Assembly: GCA_035529435.1 (NCBI GenBank)
Contig: DATKWS010000119.1
Location: forward strand, 1 to 16,909
Reading direction: 5' to 3'
DNA from: DATKWS01 sp035529435
GTDB taxonomy: Bacteria > Krumholzibacteriota > Krumholzibacteriia > Krumholzibacteriales > Krumholzibacteriaceae
DNA: 16,909 nt
Shown here: in pieces, positions 1-7,414 of the stretch
Position numbering within the stretch: position 1 is the first letter of the stretch
Layout: every line of letters starts with the position of its first letter
Notes under the pieces: generated by a model
What the model was told of the DNA's origin: nothing
Databases searched by the model: none
What the model saw: the letters and a program-made list of their open reading frames with translations, nothing else
Position numbers and translations under genes: made by a program

Positions 1-170
1 TTCTGCGCTTCGGCCCGATCCGTCATTTCCACAAAGCCGAATCCCTTGGACTCTCCCGTATATCTGTCCTTGATCAGATCTACCGAGTCAACGTTCCCGA
101 ACGCCTCGAAGGCCTGCCGCAGCTCGTCTTCGGTTGAGGTATATGACAGATTTCCTACATACAGCTTCAT
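1..170 (-). CDS. RRM-domain RNA-binding protein (5' part, cut by window edge)
   Basis: Reading leftwards from ATG 170-168, the first 56 residues are a typical single RNA-recognition motif. RNP2 is LYVGNL (residues 3-8) and RNP1 is KGFGFVEM (about 42-49), with the usual helix between them. These small bacterial RRM proteins bind single-stranded RNA through the aromatic residues of RNP1 and RNP2 and are often linked to cold or stress responses; that role is family knowledge, not visible here. A GGAGGG ribosome site at 175-180 is 4 nt from the ATG and fixes the start. The gene is divergent from the DUF5916 gene. The C-terminal part lies outside the window, so total length and any glycine-rich tail cannot be judged. 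Confidence 0.9.
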   Translation of the reverse strand, partial: MKLYVGNLSYTSTEDELRQAFEAFGNVDSVDLIKDRYTGESKGFGFVEMTDRAEAQ

Positions 171-483
171 TGCGCCCTCCTTAACGGGCTCAAGTGGCAA
201 TGGTCGTGCACTCCTCACGGTGCTATTGCGGGAAGGAAATTTAGTGAATCCCTTTATAAGGATGATCGGCATTCGGGAGGCCGCCGAGCGTCTTTATCCG
301 GACCATTCATTAAATTCATTCCACTGAAGCAGTATACAACAATTGCCGAAAAAGCCAAATAGAAATAATATTTTTTCCGCGGCGGGAACCTCGCGCACCG
401 TTGATGCGTATACTTAAGGAGTTAACAAATACTCGGTTGAATGTTAAGTTACATGTAGCCATGAACATACGAGATTTGACACA
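171..483. other. Divergent intergenic region without a gene
   Basis: This 313-base gap separates the leftward RRM gene from the rightward DUF5916 gene. I find no convincing ORF, RNA gene or repeat. The right half is AT-richer and holds a TATACT at 409-414 that resembles a -10 box, but it has no acceptable -35 at 16-18 nt. An AAGGAG at 415-420 has no start codon at a usable distance. Promoters for both genes are expected here, but I cannot place them. Confidence 0.6.
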
Positions 484-2763
484 ATGCTGAATGATCGCAC
501 CTTCCATGGTAGAGGATTTCTGAATATTTTGGTACTGACCGTACTCAGTGGCTGCCCGTCCGGAACCCGCGCAAGCGACGATTACGTAGCCGTTTACCAC
601 CCCGAACTGAAAATATCCCGGACAGCGGAAACGATCGAGATCGATGGTACGCTCGAGGATGCCGGTTGGCATGGGGCAGCCAGGACCGGCAACTTCGCCG
701 AGCACAATCCCGGTGACCAGACGAAGCCGGGGGTCGACACGGAGGTTTGGATCACCTACGACGATGAGCGCCTCTATGTCGCCTGGCTCTGCTACGACGA
801 CCCCGAAGAGGTACGCGCCTTCTACTGTGAACGGGATCAAATCTTCTCCGGTGACTACGTGATCCTGTGTCTGGATACGTACGGCGAGGCGACCCTGGCC
901 TACGAGATTTCATCCAACCCGTACGGCATTCCCGGCGATCTACTGTATTCCACATCCAACGGCGAGGATATAACGTACGATATGATCTACGAGTCCGCGG
1001 GCAGGATCACCGATTTCGGCTGGGTCGCCGAAATGGCAATACCCTTCGAGAGTATGCGGTTCCCCGACAACGAGGAGCAGGTGTGGCGGGTCGATTTCTG
1101 GCGCAACAGGCCGCGCGAGTCGCGCTTTCAGTATTCCTGGGCCGCCTACGACCGCGACGAGAACTGCTGGCCCTGCCAGTGGGGTACCATTACCGGCATC
1201 TCCGGCGTCAAGCCCGGTGCCGGCTTCGAGCTGCTGCCGGCGGTGATCGGGTATCAGTCCGGTTCTCTCGGTGAAAACGGCGACTTCGAGAACAAGGACA
1301 TCGACGGCGATGTCGCTCTCGGCATCTCCTACGACATCTCCTCGGAGCTGACCGCCGAGGCAACCATCAATCCCGATTTCAGCTAGGTCGAATCCGACGT
1401 TGCGCAGCTCGACGTCAACACGACATTCGCCCTCTTCTACCCCGAACGGCGGCCGTTCTTCCAGGAGGGGAGCGACCTGTTCGACACCTACTTCAACGCC
1501 GTCTATACGCGCTCGATCAACGATCCCGCCGTCGCCGGCAAGATGACGTGGCGCAAGGGTTCAAGCAGCATGGCATACCTCTCCGCATACGACGAACATT
1601 CCGTGATCATACTCCCATTCGAGGAGATGAGCTGGTTCGTCGAGAACGGCACAAGCGTCTCCAACGTCCTGCGGTTCAGGCACGACCTCGGAGAGGCCTC
1701 GCACATCGGCCTCGTCGCCACCGACAGGCGGTTCGACAGCGGTGGTTCCGGCACGCTCGTAGGCGTCGACGGCCAGATACGCCTCTCGGCGAGCAACACG
1801 GCACAGGTCCAGCTCCTCGCCACGCATACCGAGGAGGTCGACAATCCCGCTCTCGTGCCGGACAGCTCGTTCAATGTCACCCGCTTCGACAGGGGCCGGC
1901 ACACCGCGGGGCTCGACGGCGAATCCTTCTGGGGGCACGGCCTTTTCGCCGAACTCGAGCACAGCACCGGCGATTACTGGGCGGATGTGGAGTATTCGGA
2001 GCTCAGCCCGACGTTCCGCGCCGACAACGGTTTCGAGCCGTCGAACAACAGGCGGATGGCTTCATCCGATATCGGGGGGATCGTGCGGTTCGACAACAGC
2101 ACAATCCTCGAGAACATCAACGGAAACGTGAATGCGACGCGAAAGTGGAACTTCGACAACGTCCAGAAGGACGAATGGATCAATGCCAGCGTCGAGGCGA
2201 AATTCCGTGCGGCACAGACGGGGATTCACTCCCAGTACATGGCAAGCAACGAGCTGTTCCGCGGAATTCATTTCAACGGCATCTGGCTCGTGCACACATG
2301 CCTGAGCACGCAGCCCGGCGGTTCGCTGAGCTTCGGAGGCAACATCGATTACGGGCACCGCATCGCGCGCCGGGATCTCGTCATGGGCAAAGAGAAAACG
2401 TACGGCGTGTGGGCCGATATCAGGCCGATCGACCGGATGCTGATCTCCTCTTCCTACAGCTATGTCTCCAGCGACGATCTCGAGACGGATGAACACCTCT
2501 TCTCCCAGTCCGTCTTCCGCTCCACCCTCTCGCTGCAGATGTCGCGCGAGTTCTCGCTGCGCCTCATAACGCAGTACAACGACCGCTACGATACGTGGGA
2601 CGTCGATCCGCTGCTTACGTACCGGATCAATTCGCTGACGGTCTTCTACATCGGTTCGACGCACCGTTACAGCGATCTGACCATCATCGACGACGGACGC
2701 GACGGGTGGACCCTGACCGACCGGCAGTACTTCCTGAAGCTGCAGTACCTCTTCCGGATTTAG
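484..2763 (+). pseudogene. CBM9-like/DUF5916 outer-membrane barrel protein, interrupted by in-frame TAG
   Basis: One continuous frame of 760 codons is broken only by TAG at codon 301 (1384-1386); split annotations would give 484-1386 and about 1543-2763. Residues 1-30 form a hydrophobic export signal, with LSGC at 21-24 resembling a lipobox and TRA at 28-30 resembling a signal peptidase I site. Residues about 40-230 resemble the CBM9-like domain (IDGTLEDAGW; WVAEMAIPFESMRF). From about 240 the DUF5916 part follows: NPDFS-stop-VESD, then FYPERRPFFQEGSDLF, then alternating beta-strand sequence ending in a Q-Y-F-L-K-L-Q-Y-L-F-R-I strand like a barrel-assembly signal. Family members are predicted outer-membrane barrels of unknown function. 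Codons 302-759 are intact and family-like, so the lesion is recent, an error, or read through. No other in-frame start lies upstream before a TAA at 445-447, and the ribosome site is poor. Confidence 0.8.
1384..1386 (+). other. In-frame amber codon at a conserved Gln position
   Basis: TAG replaces the expected CAG of the family motif NPDFSQVESD; a single C-to-T transition would restore it. The flanking codons read F-S-stop-V-E-S-D. TAG also ends six other reading frames in this window, so it is a normal stop here. Confidence 0.85.
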
Positions 2764-2822
2764 CCTCATTTTTGACGGATTGTTGTTTATCTCACTTCTG
2801 CCAGCTTACGGGCGCAAACCGG

Positions 2823-4130
2823 CTATTCAGATGTACGGGTGCACAGCATCGGAATGGTTTCATCGAAAGTCCGCTGCATATCACCCACCGCCGGAAAGAG
2901 TGCGAAGAGCAACTCGTCCCAGTGGGAATCCTTAACGAAATCCAGCCCGAACATCTCGTGCACGTAGTAAGCCAGTATATCGGCGGTCGCCTCGTCGGGG
3001 AGAAATATGGTCAATCCGCCGATATCCTTGTACTTCGGCAGGTGAATCTCCGCGATGACGGCTTCGGCGAGGCGCTGCATGACATTCTCGAGCTCGGCTC
3101 GCATCGCCATGTCGGTCTCCGCCTTGTGCAGGCAGAGGAGAATAGAGTTCAGGTCGGTGATCGAGGTGTTGTCGAAATAGACTATCTTCTTGCGCACCGA
3201 CTCGATGAGCGCGCCGAGCCGCGCCGGATCGGCCAGATAAGCCAGCGCCAGCGCATCGATCGCCTCCCGCAGCGCGTCCATGCGGTCCATTCTGATTGCG
3301 CTCATCGTCAGGTATTGCATGCCCCCGTACGGCGCGTAGCTCTTCCTGTCCTTCTCCATCCAGTCGATGATCATGTGCGCCAGTTCGAAATTCGGAACGG
3401 CCGGATTCGAATTCAGCTCCTCCGATATCGAGCCCATAACGGTTCTCCAGAATGCATAGAAGCTCTCATGCTCGCTGGCGATGTACACATCGGTGCATCC
3501 CCGCAGCTCGTACGCCGATTCGAGCGCGCCCATCCAGCAGGGGGCGCTGAACAGTACGAAGTCCACTCCCCCGGCACCTTCCAGCGCCTCCTTCATATCG
3601 TCCATCCTGAGAACGCCGAACTCCGGGTCCATGTCGTTGCACGCGCCGCCCCAGCCGCCGCCGTGCCCGTAAAACGAGATGATGTACCGCTCGGCGGGAT
3701 AGTTCGTTTTCGCGTAGTCCAGAAAATAGCTCAGCGTGGTGACGGATCCCATGTTCACCTCGCCGATATCTTCAAGGAGAACGGTATTGTGATTGCCGTC
3801 GATGTACCAGATCTTCGCCGTCTCGCCGTTCGTGTCCTGGAGGCAGAGGGCGTCCACGCCGCTGCCCGAAGAAACATGCTCGGCAAAGCTGCCCAGGGGA
3901 TTGAACATGAAACCGGCGTCCGCCGCGGCGTAAAGGAGAAAGGTCCACTCCTTTCCCGATGCATTGCCCGCCGCCTGCACCGGGCACGATTCATTCAAAC
4001 CGGCGGTACCATCGGCATCGACGGGGCTCTCATGATCCGAGCAGGAACAGAACAACACCATACCGGCCATGACGGTGAAGAGAAAAACGGCTGCGAGGGA
4101 GCGCTCCGGCAGCGAACGACGGTACATCAT
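2823..4130 (-). CDS. Clostripain-family (C11) cysteine protease, probable lipoprotein
   Basis: Product is 435 aa. The start is set at ATG 4130-4128 because AAGGAG (4137-4142) lies 6 nt before it; a second ATG follows directly, and a longer frame to 4184 has no ribosome site. Residues about 10-30 are hydrophobic and end in F-C-S-C-S-D, a loose lipobox, suggesting an exported lipid-anchored protein. The catalytic dyad is visible: His156 in FYGHGGGWGG and Cys198 in FSAPCWMGALESAYEL, as expected for caspase-like clan CD proteases of family C11. The residue two before the catalytic Cys is Ala where the family usually has the Asp linked to the basic S1 pocket, so Arg/Lys specificity is doubtful. 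The gene converges on the DUF5916 gene (59 nt apart) and diverges from the S8 protease. Substrate and physiological role are unknown. Confidence 0.88.
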   Translation of the reverse strand: MMYRRSLPERSLAAVFLFTVMAGMVLFCSCSDHESPVDADGTAGLNESCPVQAAGNASGKEWTFLLYAAADAGFMFNPLGSFAEHVSSGSGVDALCLQDTNGETAKIWYIDGNHNTVLLEDIGEVNMGSVTTLSYFLDYAKTNYPAERYIISFYGHGGGWGGACNDMDPEFGVLRMDDMKEALEGAGGVDFVLFSAPCWMGALESAYELRGCTDVYIASEHESFYAFWRTVMGSISEELNSNPAVPNFELAHMIIDWMEKDRKSYAPYGGMQYLTMSAIRMDRMDALREAIDALALAYLADPARLGALIESVRKKIVYFDNTSITDLNSILLCLHKAETDMAMRAELENVMQRLAEAVIAEIHLPKYKDIGGLTIFLPDEATADILAYYVHEMFGLDFVKDSHWDELLFALFPAVGDMQRTFDETIPMLCTRTSE

Positions 4131-4196
4131 AATAATCTCCTTGATGTAATGAAAATGCACGAAGTTATGATAAACGTGCGACAACCGATTGTTAAC

Positions 4197-4226
4197 ATTC
4201 TAGCACGATTTCCCGCGCACCGTCAT
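4197..4226 (-). promoter_or_regulatory. Candidate sigma70-type promoter for the C11 protease gene
   Basis: On the minus strand ATGACG (4226-4221; 4 of 6 matches to TTGACA) is followed after 18 nt by TAGAAT (4202-4197; 5 of 6 matches to TATAAT). Transcription would start about 60 nt before the ATG at 4130. This is a consensus match by eye; the organism's real promoter sequences are unknown. Confidence 0.35.
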
Positions 4227-4374
4227 TCAAATTACTAGAAAATCCACATAGGATATGGTAAACTTAGACAATTGCGGTTCGAACATATTTCGTACACGGA
4301 AACCAAAATACATAGACGATATGATTTGCATGTACACGCCATGAAAGACTCAATGTGCTTTCCACCTAGTGATT

Positions 4375-4379
4375 GGAGG
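4375..4379 (+). promoter_or_regulatory. Strong ribosome binding site that sets the S8 protease start
   Basis: GGAGG within GGAGGTGAT is a long match to the 16S anti-Shine-Dalgarno end. It is 9 nt from ATG 4389 but only 3 nt from the TTG at 4383, so the ATG is chosen. Confidence 0.75.
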
Positions 4380-4388
4380 TGATTGCGG

Positions 4389-7067
4389 ATGACTCTTTTT
4401 CAGCAGTGGAGGAGCGTGCTGACCTGTGTCGCCGTTCTCGTTATCGTGTCGCAGGCGCCCGGAATCGCCATCGCTCCCATCATCATTCATCCGGCGGACA
4501 AGGACGCCGATTTCAACGGTATCGATGACGCTCTCCAGTCCACCATCGCCGATGCGATCTCCATGGGAGAGCCCGGGCATCCGCTGGGCGTCATCGTTAC
4601 CCTGTACCGCCCCCCCACAGATGATGAAGTCGCCCTCTTCAGAAAAATGGAAGGAATGCCCGTACACAGGTATCAGCATGCGACATACGGATTTTCCGGT
4701 GTCATTCCGGCGGGCCGCATCGCCGAGCTTGCCGGCGCCCTCGGTAATAATCTCTGCATTATCGAGAGTGATTCGCCCGGTCAGGGAATGCTCGATGACT
4801 CGGCGCGGCAGGTGCGTGTGCGCACGCTGGTCTGGGATGCGACGAACGGGTACGGCCTCAGCGGCGCTTCCGACATCGTTATCGCAATTCTCGACAGCGG
4901 CGTCGACACGACGCACACGGACCTCTCGGGCGGGAGACTCGTCTTCTGGCATGATTTCACCGATGAAAACGAAGCGAGCTCCACGGACCGGAACGGCCAC
5001 GGAACGCATGTCAGCGGTATCGCGGCGGGCACCGGCGCCGCCTTGGGAAGCGGCAGTATCACGACCCTCACCACGACGATGACGGGCACGCTGCACCCGA
5101 CGGACGGTTATGGCTATGCAGACATGATCAAGGTCCCGGTCGTGGGCGGCGGCCAGGTGACGTCGAATCTCGCCTGGCAGGGGACCGGCACCGCGCAGAT
5201 CAACCTCGCGACATCGGGCGCGAGCTGGCTCGGCGGTTACACGAGCAGCTCATCGCCGCTCTCGCATGCATGGACGATCACCGCCACGGACATCTACAAG
5301 GCCCGCGCGGGCAACCATACCGGATTGGGAAACGCGCCGTACTCGATGCTCGTCACCCACCCCTACACGGCGGTCGGAGACGGGTTCAATCTCTTCAGGG
5401 GGATGGCGCCGGAATGCAGGTTGGCGGGATTCAAGCTGCTAAAACAGGACAACAGCGGGTCGGCAAGCATCTGGACCGCCGCATTCGATTCCCTCGCCGC
5501 CGTCAACTCGCTCTACAACATCAAGGTGGCGAACGCCAGCATCGGCTTGAATTACGGCGGAACAAGCACGGCGCTGCATACCGCGGTGAACGGCCTCGTA
5601 TCCTCGGGCACCGTCGTCGTCATCAGCGCCGGAAATGACTACTCGACATACAAGATTCCCGATCCCGGCCTGGCCGAGAAGGCGATCACCGTCGGGGCGA
5701 TCAACGACTTCGGAGCCATGACGAGCTACAGCTCGAACGGACCCACCTCCTCGATCAAGCCCGACGTCGTCGCCCCGGGCGGCTCCAATTCATGGTCGGC
5801 AAATGTCGGCTCCGAAATCACATCGGGCGATGCCAATGTGAACGACGGGTACACCACGGGATTCACCGATCGCCAGTCGAACGACTATACCAACATGTGG
5901 GGAACATCGATGGCCTCCCCCCATGTCGCCGGCGTGGCGGCGTTGCTCGTCGAGGCGTTCGACGACGAGGGGCAGTCATGGTCGTACAGCGAATTTGACG
6001 CGCTCCGCGTCAAGATGCTGATCCAGATGACTGCCACCGAGACCAATAAATCGGGCGAGGCATCGTGCGGCAACGACCCGACCCTCAACCGCGGGGCCAA
6101 GGACCGGGTCGAGGGTTCCGGCAAGATCAACGCGGACGCCGCTATTGAAGCAGTCAGGAATTGGATGACCTTCCCTCCCGATACCACCATCGCCGTAACA
6201 TTCGGCGCCGGTGCTTTCGACCGGAAATGCTGGGCATCGCAAGTCGCCATCTGCACCGATTCGGTTGTCATCGACCTCGATGTTCCCTCAGGTGCGGATT
6301 ACGATCTCTACCTCTACAGCATCAACTACTCGGGGAGCGGCGAACCGCAGATCGCCTACAGCTCCACGACATCGGGAACGGGGGCCGACGAGTCGATCAC
6401 CGTCCTGATACCGGAGCCGGTATGCGAACTGTACTACCTCGTCGCCAAGTGGGTCAGCGGGAGCGGCTCGGCAACGGTATCGGCTTCGAGCCAACCGATC
6501 ATCGCGGTTCTGATTCACGATTTCGAAGCGGACCTCGTCGGCGCCGACGTGCGGCTCGGCTGGGATATCGTTTCGGACGAGGCTATAAAAGGATTCAATA
6601 TCCATAGAAGTATCGAAGGAAGCGAGGGAACGGAGCCGGTCAATGCGGGCGGCTTGATCTCCCCCGAGGCGAGGGAGTATATCGACCGCGGTATCCGTGT
6701 CGGAGAAACATACCTGTACACGTTGAGCGTTCTCAAGGAGGATGATACCGAGGTGAGGTCGCAGACGGTCACCGTCAGAACGGCGTCCTATCCCCTGGCG
6801 CTTCACCAGAACCATCCCAATCCCTTCAATCCGACGACAACCATAGCATTCACGCTGCCCGAGAAGATGCACGTGAATCTGTCCATCTACGACCTTCAGG
6901 GAAAGCTGGTCGATACGCTGGTCGACGATCAGCTCCCGAAGGGCGTCAAAGAAATCGTATGGGATAGCAGAAACACGAAAGGGAACGCGGTGAGTTCGGG
7001 GATCTACTTCTACCGGATGAGCGCGGGCAAGAAGGTGATAACGAGGAAGATGGTTCTATTGAAATAG
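4389..7067 (+). CDS. Secreted subtilisin-family (S8) protease with FlgD-like/T9SS-like C-terminal domain
   Basis: Product is 892 aa. Residues 1-30 form an export signal. About 55-130 resemble an inhibitor-I9 propeptide. The catalytic domain carries Asp169 (AILDSGVD), His204 (NGHGTHVSG), oxyanion Asn416 (ISAGNDY) and Ser507 (GTSMASPHVAGVAALL), a complete triad. Between His204 and the conserved F-R-G-M-A-P-E segment (about 336) lies an extra Gly/Ser/Thr-rich stretch of roughly 120 residues. A beta-rich domain like pre-peptidase C-terminal domains follows (about 595-700), then an FnIII-like segment (700-800). The C-terminus starts with NHPNPFNPTTTI and ends in K-K-V-I-T-R-K-M-V-L-L-K, the pattern of FlgD-Ig/type A sorting domains. 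It probably degrades protein at or outside the cell surface. Whether a type IX system exports it cannot be seen here. Confidence 0.92.
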   Translation: MTLFQQWRSVLTCVAVLVIVSQAPGIAIAPIIIHPADKDADFNGIDDALQSTIADAISMGEPGHPLGVIVTLYRPPTDDEVALFRKMEGMPVHRYQHATYGFSGVIPAGRIAELAGALGNNLCIIESDSPGQGMLDDSARQVRVRTLVWDATNGYGLSGASDIVIAILDSGVDTTHTDLSGGRLVFWHDFTDENEASSTDRNGHGTHVSGIAAGTGAALGSGSITTLTTTMTGTLHPTDGYGYADMIKVPVVGGGQVTSNLAWQGTGTAQINLATSGASWLGGYTSSSSPLSHAWTITATDIYKARAGNHTGLGNAPYSMLVTHPYTAVGDGFNLFRGMAPECRLAGFKLLKQDNSGSASIWTAAFDSLAAVNSLYNIKVANASIGLNYGGTSTALHTAVNGLVSSGTVVVISAGNDYSTYKIPDPGLAEKAITVGAINDFGAMTSYSSNGPTSSIKPDVVAPGGSNSWSANVGSEITSGDANVNDGYTTGFTDRQSNDYTNMWGTSMASPHVAGVAALLVEAFDDEGQSWSYSEFDALRVKMLIQMTATETNKSGEASCGNDPTLNRGAKDRVEGSGKINADAAIEAVRNWMTFPPDTTIAVTFGAGAFDRKCWASQVAICTDSVVIDLDVPSGADYDLYLYSINYSGSGEPQIAYSSTTSGTGADESITVLIPEPVCELYYLVAKWVSGSGSATVSASSQPIIAVLIHDFEADLVGADVRLGWDIVSDEAIKGFNIHRSIEGSEGTEPVNAGGLISPEAREYIDRGIRVGETYLYTLSVLKEDDTEVRSQTVTVRTASYPLALHQNHPNPFNPTTTIAFTLPEKMHVNLSIYDLQGKLVDTLVDDQLPKGVKEIVWDSRNTKGNAVSSGIYFYRMSAGKKVITRKMVLLK

Positions 7068-7079
7068 CATCGCCGCCGC

Positions 7080-7097
7080 CGAGGCCTTACCGCCTCG
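7080..7097. terminator. Weak hairpin after the S8 protease gene
   Basis: CGAGGC (7080-7085) pairs perfectly with GCCTCG (7092-7097) around a 6-base loop, 12 nt after the protease stop. The plus-strand sequence after it (TGATATTTCGATTTG) is T-rich but has no clean T tract, and the minus-strand side has none. It may end the protease transcript, but inefficiently. Confidence 0.3.
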
Positions 7098-7123
7098 TGA
7101 TATTTCGATTTGTATAAATATAC

Positions 7124-7200
7124 TGGTGGGCGAAGCAGGACTTGAACCTGCGACCTCCTGCTTGTAAGGCAGGCGCTCTGACCAGCTGAGCTATTCGCCC
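7124..7200 (-). tRNA. tRNA-Val (anticodon UAC)
   Basis: The complement folds as a full cloverleaf. The acceptor stem GGGCGAA/TTCGCCC has 7 pairs, with an A discriminator base and genome-encoded CCA (7124-7126). The anticodon stem CCTGC/GCAGG encloses the loop CTTACAA with anticodon TAC (7166-7164), and the T arm GCAGG-TTCAAGT-CCTGC is perfect. It reads GUA and, by wobble, other valine codons. Its first 10 nt also encode the last codons and the stop of the small ORF at 7191-7352. Confidence 0.97.
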
Positions 7201-7352
7201 TTTATAAGTGCGATGGGAATGAGGATGCAGTAGCCCAGCACGAGGAGCGCCGGTGCGAGTGAGATCGATCCGCGCGACAGCGTCACGTACCCGATAACGA
7301 TAACGGCCAGCGCGAGAATGACGATCATCGTCCTGTAGTGTAACGGCTTCAT
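7191..7352 (-). CDS. Small two-helix membrane protein, DUF3098-like (53 aa)
   Basis: The start is ATG 7352-7350, with AAGGA 6-8 nt upstream. The 53-residue product has two hydrophobic stretches, about residues 9-25 (MIVILALAVIVIGYVTL) and 31-50 (SLAPALLVLGYCILIPIALI), separated by a short SRGS turn. The pattern of IVIGY..LS, then LAP.LLVLGYC, resembles DUF3098-type small inner-membrane proteins of unknown function; this is recalled, not searched. The stop TAG (7193-7191) occupies positions 8-10 of the downstream tRNA-Val. The gene follows larE by 62 nt. It is easily missed by gene callers because of its size and the tRNA overlap. Confidence 0.72.
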   Translation of the reverse strand: MKPLHYRTMIVILALAVIVIGYVTLSRGSISLAPALLVLGYCILIPIALIKGE

Positions 7353-7414
7353 ATTACATCCTTGGTTTCTCTCCAGGCACTACGTGCGACATAGAACAAT
7401 TAATGCACAAACCG

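Noticed and set aside
401..420. TATACT and AAGGAG before the DUF5916 gene as a promoter and ribosome site
   Set aside because: No -35 box stands at a proper distance and no start codon follows the AAGGAG at a usable spacing.
316..840. A 174-codon minus-strand frame across the start of the DUF5916 gene
   Set aside because: Its product has no family likeness or ribosome site, and it overlaps a plus-strand frame with clear DUF5916/CBM9 motifs.
1384..1386. Genome-wide reassignment of TAG
   Set aside because: TAG ends the DUF5916, C11, S8, small membrane protein, mltG and ruvX frames at natural family ends, so it is a normal stop in this genome.
2595..4238. A 547-codon open frame on the plus strand
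   Set aside because: It runs antisense to the whole C11 protease gene, whose protein has clear catalytic motifs. The plus-strand product is Arg/His-rich with no recognisable domain, as expected for a shadow in GC-rich DNA.
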